Positions 37,489-47,846 of a DNA stretch of 62,973 nucleotides are shown here, piece after piece (position 1 is the first letter of the stretch; every line of letters begins with the position of its first letter). The notes beneath the pieces are model-generated. The model saw only the letters and a program-made list of their open reading frames with translations. It did not search any database and was not told the origin of the DNA. A program made the position numbers and the translations under genes. Origin of the DNA: Chloroflexi bacterium TSY (GTDB lineage Bacteria > Chloroflexota > Anaerolineae > Caldilineales > Caldilineaceae); NCBI GenBank assembly GCA_019217005.1, contig JAHBNG010000086.1, forward strand, positions 1 to 62,973, given 5' to 3'.

Positions 37489-38478
37489 CTACGCGCTTTG
37501 AGACGCGCTGTCGTTCTCAACAGATTTGATCAGCATCCGATGAAATTCTCTTCCTGCCGGCGATAATTCTGCGCCATGTCGTTGCACCCACCCAACCTCT
37601 CGCTCTGGAAGCCATGCCAAGGTTGTGGCTTGTAGCTGATTGGCCTGAACCTCCTCTTCGACTGCTAAACGTGGAATGATAGAGATGCCAAGGTCAATTT
37701 CGACATATCGCTTAATCACTTCGATACTGCCCAAATCAATGATGCGCGGGACAACGGCTGCCGCATCAAATAGTTGATCGAGAAAGGCACGGCTGCTGCT
37801 CCCTCGTTCTAACAGCAGGAGTGGATAATCGACAAGATTTTGTACTGTAACAATGGGTTGCTGAGTTAGAGGATGATTAGGTGGTGTGATGAGAATATCT
37901 TCTCGCCAGAAGAGATGTTGCACATCCAGATCGACTTTGTGTCTATCTAGGAAAATTGTGCCCCGCATTGGCCGGTCAGAATTTAGTGAAGCCAAACGTT
38001 GCCCATCATCTCTCTGACTGACACTATTCGGTGGCAAGGTAACAATGCCAAATTCAATCTCACCATCTTGGAGCGCAGCGACTACTTCCGACGACGGTCG
38101 GTTGGTCAGATGGATCTCAATTGATGGATAAGTATGGCGAAATTGTCGCACAACGGTTGGCAACAGATAAAGACACGTCGTATCACTTGTCCCAATACGC
38201 AGGCGTCCGCGTGTTAATCCCGCTAAACCATCGAGTTCTTCCTGTACTTCTGCTTCCAAGCGCAACATTTTTTCTGCACGTGAACGCAGAATTTCACCCG
38301 CCTGTGTCAAATAAATGCGTCTTCTGGGATGTTCAAATAAGGAAACACCTAGCTTTTGTTCTAACGCTTTGATCTGTTGACTCAAGGCAGATTGCGTCAC
38401 AAAAAGCTTGTCTGCTGCCTTTGTAAAACTACCCTGCCGAACAATCGTGATAAAACTGCGCAATTGATGCAACTCCAT
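37489..38478 (-). CDS. LysR-family transcription regulator, CysB/CysL-like
   Basis: The 329-residue product has the N-terminal winged helix-turn-helix (SFTKAADKLFVTQSALSQQIKALEQKLG) and a C-terminal periplasmic-binding-like effector domain (residues ~90-300). A ~25-residue insert, about 155-180, is unlike typical relatives. It is divergent from the DUF3291 gene with ~120 bases between them, the classical arrangement for LysR control of the neighbour and itself. The effector is unknown. Confidence 0.93.
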   Translation of the reverse strand: MELHQLRSFITIVRQGSFTKAADKLFVTQSALSQQIKALEQKLGVSLFEHPRRRIYLTQAGEILRSRAEKMLRLEAEVQEELDGLAGLTRGRLRIGTSDTTCLYLLPTVVRQFRHTYPSIEIHLTNRPSSEVVAALQDGEIEFGIVTLPPNSVSQRDDGQRLASLNSDRPMRGTIFLDRHKVDLDVQHLFWREDILITPPNHPLTQQPIVTVQNLVDYPLLLLERGSSSRAFLDQLFDAAAVVPRIIDLGSIEVIKRYVEIDLGISIIPRLAVEEEVQANQLQATTLAWLPEREVGWVQRHGAELSPAGREFHRMLIKSVENDSASQSA

Positions 38479-38491
38479 TAGGTTTCCTAAT
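38477..38491. promoter_or_regulatory. Candidate LysR operator
   Basis: ATTAGGTTTCCTAAT is a perfect 6-3-6 palindrome overlapping the LysR start codon. A related ATTAGAATGATTAGATT follows. LysR proteins typically bind such dyads. Confidence 0.45.
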
Positions 38492-38513
38492 GATTACAAT
38501 TAGAATGATTAGA

Positions 38514-38545
38514 TTGACTTACAAGCAGCGCCAGCGTACTATAAT
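38514..38545 (+). promoter_or_regulatory. Candidate promoter of the DUF3291 gene
   Basis: TTGACT at 38514-38519, a 20-base spacer (longer than optimal, as often in activator-dependent promoters) and TATAAT at 38540-38545. Confidence 0.45.
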
Positions 38546-38596
38546 CATGCAGTTGGTTAAAGTCAAAAAATGGCACAACACTACGAGGAGCCCCCA

Positions 38597-39070
38597 ATGT
38601 CCCGACTTGCATTTTACACATTCGGTATTCTGCGTCACCCCAACGAAATGACCACAGAATTTGGTCAACTTCAGCACCAGATTCCACTCGTGTTTGATGA
38701 TGCAATTCATACACCCGGTTATATTGAGCCTATCCTTGATACAAAAAAGTTGAAAATAAGACCTCGCTTTTTCAACCGTACAAAACACTTTGATGCCCTC
38801 GTGACGTTCTCCATTTGGCAAGATCTCGAGTCTGTCTTTGCATTCACCTATCAAGGGCGTCACAACCAAGCCTTACGACAACGTCATGATTGGTTGATCA
38901 AAGGAGACTGGCCTGGCTACGTTGCGTGGTGGATTGCCGACGATTATGTGCCTTCATTTGGTGAGGGTGCCGCCCGTTTGGAATATCTACATGATCGGGG
39001 TCCGTCGCCGTATGGTTTTACATTTCGACAGGCATACAGGGCGGATGGGAGATTAGTGGTTGGTGATTGA
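38597..39070 (+). CDS. DUF3291 protein, monooxygenase-like fold
   Basis: The 157-residue product fits the DUF3291 family, whose members look like ABM/EthD-type dimeric α+β barrels (TFGILRHPNEM, ALVTFSIWQDLESVFAFTYQGRH, YVAWWIAD). The biochemical role is unknown. I choose the ATG at 38597, preceded by GAGGAG at ideal spacing, over the one at 38570. It is divergent from, and probably controlled by, the LysR regulator. Confidence 0.85.
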   Translation: MSRLAFYTFGILRHPNEMTTEFGQLQHQIPLVFDDAIHTPGYIEPILDTKKLKIRPRFFNRTKHFDALVTFSIWQDLESVFAFTYQGRHNQALRQRHDWLIKGDWPGYVAWWIADDYVPSFGEGAARLEYLHDRGPSPYGFTFRQAYRADGRLVVGD

Positions 39071-39130
39071 TAGTTGATGACAGGTGGATGATAGCTGATA
39101 GCTAACGGCTAATAGCTGACAACTAACGGC
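39071..39130. repeat. Short AGCT-rich intergenic repeat
   Basis: Units such as GATAGCTGATAGCTAACGGC and AATAGCTGACAACTAACGGC form overlapping direct and inverted repeats before the purA ribosome site. Confidence 0.6.
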
Positions 39131-39146
39131 AAATGAAAAGGAGACA

Positions 39147-40430
39147 ATGATGCCGGTAAGAGCGATTGTCGGGACCCAATGGGGTGATGAAGGCAAGGGG
39201 AAGTGTACTGATTATTTTGCAGAGAAGGCTGACTATGTAGTGCGTTTTCAGGGCGGGGCCAATGCGGGGCATACGATCATTAATGATTATGGCAAGTTTG
39301 CTCTTCATCTGCTCCCTTCGGGCGTCTTTTATCCTCATGTCACAAATATCTTAGGACATGGAGTTGCGCTCAACATGCGAGTTTTACTGGATGAATTGGA
39401 GCAATTGATCTCGCGTGGCGTACCACAACCCGATCTACGCATTTCAGATCGAGCGCAAGTTCTTTTGCCCATACATCTTCTATTGGATTCCTATGAAGAA
39501 GAACGACTCGGCGCAGAGCAATTTGGTTCAACCAAGCAGGGGATTGCCCCTTTTTACGCTGATAAATTTCTCAAGCTGGGCGTTCAAGTGGCTGACCTTT
39601 ATGACGAGGAGCAGCTTGTCACGAAAATCGAGAGGTTGTGCGAAACCAAAGCTGTTCTGTTTAACCATCTCTATCGGCGACAGCAGCCCACGGTTGATGA
39701 GATCATCGCTGCGCTTATGCCGGACGCCGAAAAGATTGTGCCCTACGTGTGCGATACATTCTCTCTTTTGCAACAGGCAGTTGCGGCAGACAAGCAAATT
39801 CTATTAGAAGGACAGCTTGGTGCGCTGCGCGACCCGGATCATGGTATTTACCCCTATTCTACCTCTTCGTCGCCACTGGCTGGCTTTGCCGCAGTTGGTG
39901 CTGGTATTCCACCTTATCGGATTGAGCAGATCGTGGGCATCACCAAAGCATATAGCAGCTGCGTGGGCGCAGGGCCATTTGTGACGCGATTGAGTGGAGA
40001 AGACGGCGACACGCTCAGACGTTTAGGCGGAGATGCTGGCGAGTATGGAGCAACGACAGGACGTGCGCGGTGCGTCGGCTGGTTCGATGCCGTTGCAACT
40101 CGCTATGGCTGTCAAGTGCAAGGAGCGACCGCTGTTGCCCTAACCAATTTGGATATTTTAGGATATCTAAACCGAATTCCGATCTGTATTGGGTATGAGA
40201 TTGATGAATCGGTCACACAACATTTTCCAACCACCGCCAAACTTGACAGTGCCAAACCAGAATTCGAAGAAGTGGCTGGGTGGGAGTGTGACATCAGCAC
40301 GATTCGTACATGGTCTGACTTGCCCGATGCTGCGAAAGCCTACGTCAATAGGATTGAGGAATTGATTGAGACACCGATAACCTGGCTTGGCGTTGGACCC
40401 AAGCGAGAAGCAATGATCGTTCGCCACTAA
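39147..40430 (+). CDS. purA: Adenylosuccinate synthetase
   Basis: The 427-residue enzyme shows all family marks: the GTP-binding loop QWGDEGKGK near the N-terminus, GGANAGHTI, the IMP-binding region TKQGIAPFY, LEGQLGALRDPDHGIYPYSTSS and the C-terminal GVGPKRE. It joins IMP and aspartate using GTP in AMP synthesis. An AAAAGGAGACA site precedes ATG ATG at 39147/39150. The gene is intact, and the IS-rich region begins right after it. Confidence 0.96.
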   Translation: MMPVRAIVGTQWGDEGKGKCTDYFAEKADYVVRFQGGANAGHTIINDYGKFALHLLPSGVFYPHVTNILGHGVALNMRVLLDELEQLISRGVPQPDLRISDRAQVLLPIHLLLDSYEEERLGAEQFGSTKQGIAPFYADKFLKLGVQVADLYDEEQLVTKIERLCETKAVLFNHLYRRQQPTVDEIIAALMPDAEKIVPYVCDTFSLLQQAVAADKQILLEGQLGALRDPDHGIYPYSTSSSPLAGFAAVGAGIPPYRIEQIVGITKAYSSCVGAGPFVTRLSGEDGDTLRRLGGDAGEYGATTGRARCVGWFDAVATRYGCQVQGATAVALTNLDILGYLNRIPICIGYEIDESVTQHFPTTAKLDSAKPEFEEVAGWECDISTIRTWSDLPDAAKAYVNRIEELIETPITWLGVGPKREAMIVRH

Positions 40431-40440
40431 ACTGAGCTCT

Positions 40441-40620
40441 GTATGAAAACATGGTTTTTCCTATAGTTCTACTTGCTAACCGACAGAACATCGTGGAGGT
40501 TTTAACCGACAGCGAAACGTGTAGTAAAAAGCGCAAGAGACCGACAGAACATCGTGGAGGTTTGTGTCGGAAAGACGCGTCATAAAAAGGATAGTAAGCA
40601 TCAGAAATTTGGTAAGGTCG
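40441..40620 (+). repeat. Structured repeat with two ACCGACAGAACATCGTGGAG motifs
   Basis: The motif ACCGACAGAACATCGTGGAG occurs at 40479 and 40540. The same layout (GAAAACATG...TGCTAACCGACAG...AACATCGTGGAGGTTT...CGTGTAG) recurs at 52560-52690 beside an IS481-like remnant. It is probably an IS end region or a leftover after deletion. Confidence 0.65.
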
Positions 40621-40626
40621 CGTATA

Positions 40627-42127
40627 CTTTACTTTCTGGTAAAAGAAAAGAGATGAGGTGAGAAATGTGACAAAAAGCGGTTAGCGTTTCATCCTAAAGG
40701 TAGAGAACCCAAAAAGGAGGAAGGAATGCTAACCGCGCCAGAAATAACTATAGCAGTACTGATGAATGTATTGCAAGTAACGCCGGTGGGAACAAACGTA
40801 AATGTAATGCGTCTGATGTGGGCGATGATGAATGGGTCGTTTCTGAAAAGTCGAGGAGCAATCCATAGTGGATTGAGTGAAAGCGGTTTGAAGATGAGGA
40901 GCCCGGCGAAGCTGGTGGAGCTTTCGATATGGATCATGGGATATTGCAAGCCTGCTCATCGTGGCAAGAAGAAGTGGAGTGGAAAGGGGAATGGGAGGCA
41001 AAAAAGTTAGAAGGATACCGAGTGAAAAGCATAGATATCACAGGGTTCTGGCGACCGAAGCTGCAAGGGAAAGTGAACCGACTCTATAACTCAACGGCTC
41101 GTCGGGCATTGCCCGCGCTCATCTTTGGAGTGATGATAAGCTCGGGGGGAGATAGGCGGGAAGCGAGTGCCACTGCTCAAGGCAATCATGAGATGCACGG
41201 TTGGAACAAAGGAAAGTGAGTTTCGGAAAAAGCTGCTGACAGAGACGAAGAAATCACTGGAGTCAGACGAAGTGGCGGTGGTCGATGCCGGGTTTACAAT
41301 CAGAGAAATGCTAGAAAGCGACGTCGACCGATTTGTCCTTCGGGAAGCGATTAACTGCACAGCGCGCCGCAATGAGTTACCCGAACGTAAGGAAAAAAGG
41401 CAGACCACCCGAATATGGTGATATTGTGCGTCCGCTCTCTCGATGCTATAGGGGAAAGCGACTCGAGGCCACAACTCCAGACTCGTTTGGTCAATTTGTC
41501 TATAGTGGTCGCCTGATTCGCTATCAAGCATGGCACAATCTCGTCCCCAGGACAACCAAGGTGGATACAGCCAACCGCACCTATTCGATTTACGTCTTTC
41601 AGGATCCTGCTTATCACACACCTTTGGTTCTGGCGACCGTCATGGCTTTACAAGCTGAAACCATTTATCTTTTCTCTCTGGAGCGCTGGCCTGTTGAACA
41701 TCCCCCCTTGGCTTCCAAGCAGATGATTGGCTTACATCGTCAATTTGTTCATGCCGATGAGGCTTGCTTCCGCTTACCTGAACTGGGGCTGCTGGCTGGC
41801 AATCTTCTTTCCCATTTAGCCGCTTCTCTTCCTCCCATACCGACTGGCTACTGGGATCGAGAGCCTCAAGCCACTCCCGGCAGGCTGCGCGCGTTCTCTC
41901 GAGTGCTCTTTTTCCAACTCCCGACCAACTCGACCCTGACTTTCGGAAAAAGGCCTCGGTTTCACACCATTTACCTAAAGGCGTTCTCGCTCATCGCCGC
42001 CTCAATGCCGCTGCTTAAACTAGCCGAGCACTATTTTTACATTTTATCCCGTTTTTTCAGGGTGGATTCTTTTTTCCGCCCCTTTCGGTTTGCCCTTTGT
42101 CACTCAAGCCTTTACCAGAAAGTAAAG
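40627..42127 (+). mobile_element. IS4-superfamily insertion sequence, copy 3 (1501 bp, degenerate)
   Basis: Both 17-base ends are present. The flanks CGTATA and TTTTCC do not match, so a flanking deletion or recombination followed insertion. It is more diverged than copies 1 and 2, with many substitutions and small deletions near 40880-40960. Confidence 0.93.
40726..42022 (+). pseudogene. IS4-like transposase, degenerate
   Basis: At least four frame breaks. It shares the six-G and six-A runs of copy 2 and has extra losses near 40885 and 40955. The YREK block has changed (SLERWPVEHPP). Confidence 0.88.
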
Positions 42128-42391
42128 TTTTCCAGACATCTCACTTTTCACCTGATCTTCGTTTATTCTCTCCCTCTCAGGTGAACACCTTACTTTCTGC
42201 TGTCTGTTATTAACTTTTTATGGTGCTTAAAACTTACAAAGTCTAGCTAAGCAAAACTCAATTGAGCCCAAATTTTCCACCAAAGGAGGTGGTGCCTTTG
42301 AGGTTGTAAGCAAACATGAAAAAGTATTTGGACACGGATTGATTGGATTTTTCAGGATTTTATCCGTTTTCTTTTCAAATTGGAGATCGAA
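42128..42391. other. Region before the DUF4331 gene
   Basis: No gene is seen. CCACCAAAGGAGGTGGTG forms a small hairpin at about 42280. The DUF4331 ATG at 42392 is preceded by TTGGAG. Confidence 0.4.
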
Positions 42392-44959
42392 ATGCAAATA
42401 GGAATATTTACATCACTGCGGACACAAACAGACGCACTTATACGTACCCTGCTCATCCTTGGCCTTCTCATGACAACTGCGTTGGTTGCCCACCAATCAG
42501 GAGTAGATGCTTCCAGCCACCGTGAAGCACCCTTGATTTCAAAAGATCCATATGCGGACAACACAGACGTTTACGTCTTTATTTCCCCACGAAACCCGGA
42601 CAACATCGTGCTGATTGGCAGCTGGATTCCCTTCGAAAGCCCAGAGGGTGGACCGAATTATTTCGAATGGGATGATAATGTCTTATACGATATTCATGTC
42701 GACAACAACGGTGATGCCATAGCGGACTACACCTACACGTTGCAAAGCAAAACCGAAGTCAAAAATGGTCTGACATTTCTCTATAACAATGGCCCCATCG
42801 GCCCAGACGGAACAAACTGGAATCGCCAACAGCGATATAGTGTGGCCGAAGTCACGGTCAGTGGCAGAAAAGTTCTCCTGGACAATGTGCTTGCCCCACC
42901 GGTCAACATAGGCAGCAAAGAGGCACCCGACTATGTCTCCCTCCAGGACAATTTTTTCTATGATGTGGAGGAGGGTGATGATGAGATTATGATCTTCGCT
43001 GGACAGACAGATGATGCATTCTGGGTTGATCTGCAAGTTTTTGATCAGATCACGTTGCGTGGCCAACAGCCACCCGTCGGGTATGCGATTGGGAACAACA
43101 CCCCACTCGACTCAGTTGCTGGTTTCAACAACCATAGTCTCAGTAGATCCAAATTTCAGGTTTTGAGAGAGAATTCTGGCTAAACAGTTGACATAAATAC
43201 AAATTTGCCGGTCGATATCTAGTTTTTGCGTTAGATTTGGGCGATTTTCAGATATGAAATAGGTTGTTTTCTGTAACCGAAATCTGAATAAATGACTCCA
43301 AAATCCCTGCAATCTCGACTGAAAATAGCCAAAAACGCCAAATTTGGATCTACTGAGTCTGGTGATTGAACTGCCCATCGAACGCCTGGTTCACGGGGAT
43401 GACCCTGTATTGGGTGTTTGGGCCACAGCAAGACGTCCTTCGATGCGCGTTCTCGAGGGTCTGGCGAAACTAGGAACCCAAACACATAGTGGCGAGCCAG
43501 TGCAGGTATCGCGCCTTGGGATGCCGCTGACGAATGAAGTTGTCTTGCCCTACGCACTCAAAGATGCATTCAACACGCTCAAACCAGAGCAGGATGTGAC
43601 CATCTACATAGATCCAAACATTGGGCCGATTTTGCAGAAAAGTGTGGAAGATCCAGAATTGGGCAACTTGCTCTGTAACCAGTATGGTGTCCCTCTACCA
43701 GGTGATAGCGATGGCAACTGTCGTACCGAGTTCATTACCGGTACGGTGCGCTCTGGTCGCGGCGACATTTTCGATATCTTTCTAACAGGGATGGTCTTGG
43801 CCGACGAATTTATGATTCAGACGAAAAAAGGGCCAGCACTGCTTCAACCGGGCTTTAACGTCAATCGCCCGGCCAATGTTGTCCCTGCTGATATGATTCG
43901 TATTAACACCAACATCAAGGGTGATCTCTGCTCACCAACGCCCAGCCGCCTGGGCCTCTTTGGTGGCGATGCCTGTGGTTTCCCAAATGGTCGTCGTCTG
44001 TTTGATGATGTTGTTGAAATAGAATTGCTTGCTGTGGCTGGAGCGGGCTATCAGGCTCTGGATGGACGGGACGATACGTTTGAATTCAACGTCGGGCTGA
44101 TCGATGTGTTGGATGATAATGTTGATTTCAATGATCAACCATTCCTCAACACATTCCCCTACATGAGCACAGCTCAGAGCGGACAAGAGCACATTCACAC
44201 AAACCCGATTCAGCCAGATATGATCATTCGGTCGGCTATGTCCGTCACATCTGCCTTTGACGACGACGCCGAGGAGCGAGCAAGTGGGCGGGTTCGTCTC
44301 AGGAGCCGCGACCTGGAATTGGGTCAACTGGGCCAAAAACCGCAGTTAGTCGGGATGCGCTTTCCAAACTTACATGTCCCCAAGGGAGCAACGATTGTCA
44401 ATGCATATGTGGAATTCACGGCGGAAGAGAGCAGTGACCGTCCAACGACATTACAGTTCCGGGGCGAAGCAACCGACACGGCAGCACCGTTTGTCAAGGA
44501 ACAGCGAAACATCAGCGAGCGTCATTCCACCAACGCATGGTTGATTGGATTGATGTGCCAGCATGGACCAAGAACAAGCGCCACTGGAGCGTCAATATTG
44601 CCTCAATTATCCAAGAGATCATCAACCGTGATGGATGGGTAAGCGGAAATGCCTTGGCAATTCTTGTGAGCGGGACAGGGCAGCGGTCGGCCTGGTCATT
44701 CGATGGCAAACCAGGAGATGCACCAATGCTTTATGTGGAGTATGCGGTGACGAAAAATGGCTCTGTGCAAAGTGCGTCGCCCATCATGCAGACCGTTGCG
44801 CAAGATATCACCGTCAGAGACACGGTTAGCAGTAGTGTGCTCCGCGGCTTTGAGCGAGGGACCGAACTTCTACCCAATGATGATGAAGAGGAAGAGGCAG
44901 AGGAGACGGGAACGGAAGCAACAACCCAGGTCTATTTGTCCCTAACGAGGAAGGATTAA
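42392..44959 (+). pseudogene. DUF4331 secreted protein, interrupted by MITE A and a 1-base deletion
   Basis: An N-terminal hydrophobic signal is followed by the hallmark SSHREAPLISKDPYADNTDVYVFISP. Removing the MITE (43141-43355) and one AGTCT joins GFNNHSL to VIELPIERL in frame. A missing base near 44533 then shifts the frame: NISERHSTNA is followed in another frame by VDWIDVPAW and the C-terminal β-domain to 44959. The full protein would be ~780 residues. DUF4331 proteins are exported and of unknown function. The C-terminal domain resembles the DNRLRE-like β-sandwich of extracellular proteins. Confidence 0.88.
43141..43355 (-). mobile_element. MITE family A, copy 3 (215 bp)
   Basis: The target duplication AGTCT is at 43136-43140 and 43356-43360. 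It lies inside the DUF4331 gene. Confidence 0.95.
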
Positions 44960-45309
44960 GCCACGGATTTTTGGGAACGAATTGAGCGGATTCGGGTATA
45001 GATAAAATAAGGCATATGCCATCGTGTGGGCTGTTCATCCTAAACAGAATAAACAGCCTACACGATACCACCATTCAGATAAAGGCTCATCTCACAAATG
45101 TGTGCAAAGCACCTCTTTAGGAATGAACCGTAAATAACTTGGACATTTGGAGATTGTGAGAGTAGAGATAGAGAGATTCGGCCCTTGTAGTCTCTAATCT
45201 CTCAGTCTCTACTCTCGCACAAACTATACAGGTTATTAAATTCCCATTCCTTACCCAGAGAGATATTGCTATTTGCCCACATTTTGGAGATGAGCATTGG
45301 ATAAATACT
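44960..45309. other. Intergenic region with one long hairpin
   Basis: The main structure is an inverted repeat at 45158-45216: GAGAGTAGAGATAGAGAGATT against AATCTCTCAGTCTCTACTCTC, one mismatch. It may terminate the DUF4331 transcript. Confidence 0.6.
45158..45216. repeat. 21-bp inverted repeat
   Basis: Arms of 21 bases with one mismatch and a 17-base loop, upstream of the TPR gene. Confidence 0.8.
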
Positions 45310-46544
45310 ATGTTACTTCATATTTATCACTTCATAAGAGATTATTTCATTTCAGATCAGAAGACAAGACGAGGCAGGCTGATGCTCCTCTTTTCTGGTC
45401 TGATACTGGTTGCCACTTTGAGTACTCAGTTCATTCTACGTTCATCATCTCCCTCGTTGATGAATTCGATCACAACTTCCCCTTTTATCTCTGAGCAATT
45501 GCTCACTGAGACCTTATTTTTGCGCAACGGGAAGGGAATTCTATTCGTTGACGCAATAAGAGCCTGATTCTATTCGATCAAATTCGTCAAAATGCCGAAA
45601 AAAGGATAGCCTCAAAGAAATTCATTAGAGATACCCGATCCAAGGAGGCATTCATGGCAATAGAATTCGGACTAACGAACGAGATCAGCAATACTCAGTA
45701 TGCACCATTAGCTGCGTTGCTGGCACACTACCATCAAGAGAAAGTGCTAACTGCGTTGAAGAAGATCGAAATACCGGTCAAAACGTATGAATATACACCA
45801 GCAAGTAAGTTGGAACAGGTGCTGGTTAGCATATTATGTGGTTGCGCAACGCTGACTGAGTTCAATACAAAGGTCAGACCAGAAAGACTCCTTGCGAAAA
45901 TTTATGGGATGGAGCAGCTTAGTGAGCAATCAAATATGTCTCGTACATTAGACGCCCTAACTCTAATGAATATCGGTCAATTAGAGAGTGTGGTCAGCGA
46001 AATCTGCAAGCCTCTAAGCCAAATACACAACCACGATTGGCGAGGGTTCTTGTGGTTAGACTTTGACCTATCCGGATTACCATGCGGCAAAAAAGGCACA
46101 GAAAAGTCAAAAAGGCTATTTTAGCGGCAAAAAAACGCAACGGGACGCCAATTGGTCCGTGTAAGTTCGGTTAAATACCATGAAACGGTTTGGTCAGACC
46201 TCTATCCAGGGAGTCAGCATACAGCTCCATCGTTTCAGCCAGCCGTGCTTGCCACGGAAAGTTCATTAGAGTTAGACGAGAAAAAAACGCGAGCGAGTCG
46301 TCTGGCGCACCGATGGCGGTGCAGGTAGTGAAGAAAATATTCGGTGGCTGCTCAACCGCAACTATCAATTTATGATGAAGGGCAACTCCAACCGTCGTGC
46401 CCATCTGTGGGCGCAACAGGTGACTCGATGGGATCCTTGCGGTGACGTCTTTCTGGCTGAAATTCCATCACCTATCAAGTTTAATCGCCCTGTACGCATT
46501 TTTCTCAAAAAAAGAGTGAAAAACGAGCAAATTTGTGTCAGTAA

Positions 46545-47846
46545 GGCCAATCCAAAAAATAAAATATACGCGAGAAGGTGTTAAACTAGCTCTCCAAAAG
46601 GAGCAAAAATGACAATCTCGCCAGAAATGGTTGAAGTCTTGAAAGAGACGAAGGCCATGTTAAGTGGATACGAAAGAAGGCACTTCATGGCCCAAACGGT
46701 CAAAACGATATGCGAAGGGAGTCCGACGAAAGCAGAACGAGAGTTGGGCTGGAATCGGGCGACGATAGCCAAAGCCCTGGAAGAACTAGAAGGCGGCTTC
46801 TGTTATGTCGACCAAAGCCACCGACGTGGTCGCAAAAGCCGAAGACCATATCCCCACTTTACTGGCCGATATGGTTGAAATCGCCGATCAATTCAGCCAG
46901 ACCGATCCCACCTTTCGAACCCCCAATTGTACACTCGACTAACCGCCGCCGAAATGCGTACCCAGCTCATCGAGCAGAAAGGATACACAGATGAGGAATT
47001 GCCTGGCGAAGAGGCCATCCGCTTGAAGCTCAATGAGTTAGGCTATGGCTCAAACCGGGTCAAAAAAAGTCAACCAGTGAAAAAGATCCCAGAGACCGAT
47101 GCGATCTTTGATAGAATTCATCAGATCAATCAAGAAGCGGATGCAGACGAGACGGTTCTGCGCCTCTCTTGGGATGCCAAAGCGACGATTTTACTTGACC
47201 GTTTCTCGAGAGAAGGGATAAGTCGAGTGGTTGTCAAAGCGCTCGATCATGACTTTCAAGATAAGAAGACCGAGAAAGTCACTCCTTTTGGCATTTACCT
47301 CCCTTCAACCAAGGAACTCTTTCTTTACTTGACTCAGTCGAAAGTGACTAGTGACTTTATTGTCGACTGCCTGATTGATTTTTGGGAAAGCGTACGTGAA
47401 CACTTTCCTCACGTCAAGACCCTCGTGATCAATCAGGACAATGGTCCCGAAAATCATACCCGTCGGACTCAGTTTATGTATCGTCTCACTCAGTTTGTTG
47501 AGCACTATCGTCTCTCTATTCAGCTCGCCTGCTACCCTCCTTATCACAGTAAATACAACCCCATCGAACGGGTTTGGGGCCATCTTGAAAAACACTGGAA
47601 CGGTTCTCTTCTCGATTCTCTTGAGACCGTTCTCAATTTTGCCCGTTCTTTTCGCTTTAACCAACTACAACCCTTCGTTCACCTGAATTCCACTCTTTAT
47701 GAGACCGGCGTCAAACTCACTCAGAAAGAGATGGACCGTTTGGAACAACGCTTCCAACGTTTACCTGGTTTAGAAAAATGGTTTGTCCTTATTCCCCCTC
47801 TCCATTCTCTCGTTCGCGTATAATTATTTATTTTTTTGGTTTAGCC
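46545..47846 (+). mobile_element. ISAzo13-like insertion sequence, copy 2 (~1302 bp)
   Basis: Terminal repeats GGCCAATCCAAAAAA and the complement of GGCTAAACCAAAAAA. The flanks suggest a TA duplication if the element starts one base further out. It is nested in IS J and is the longer, better preserved copy. Confidence 0.88.
46609..47823 (+). pseudogene. ISAzo13-like transposase, two frame changes
   Basis: Starts MTISPEMVEVLK in one frame. It shifts by one near 46835 at a CGCAAAAGCC run to AEDHIPTLLADMVEIADQFSQ, then back near 46923 at a run of C to LYTRLTAAEMR. The last 298 residues (46927-47823) contain the DDE-type blocks SWDAKATILLD, INQDNGPE and NPIERVWGHLEKHW. The same two shifts occur in copy 1, so they could be programmed slippage or a shared inherited lesion. 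Confidence 0.85.
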
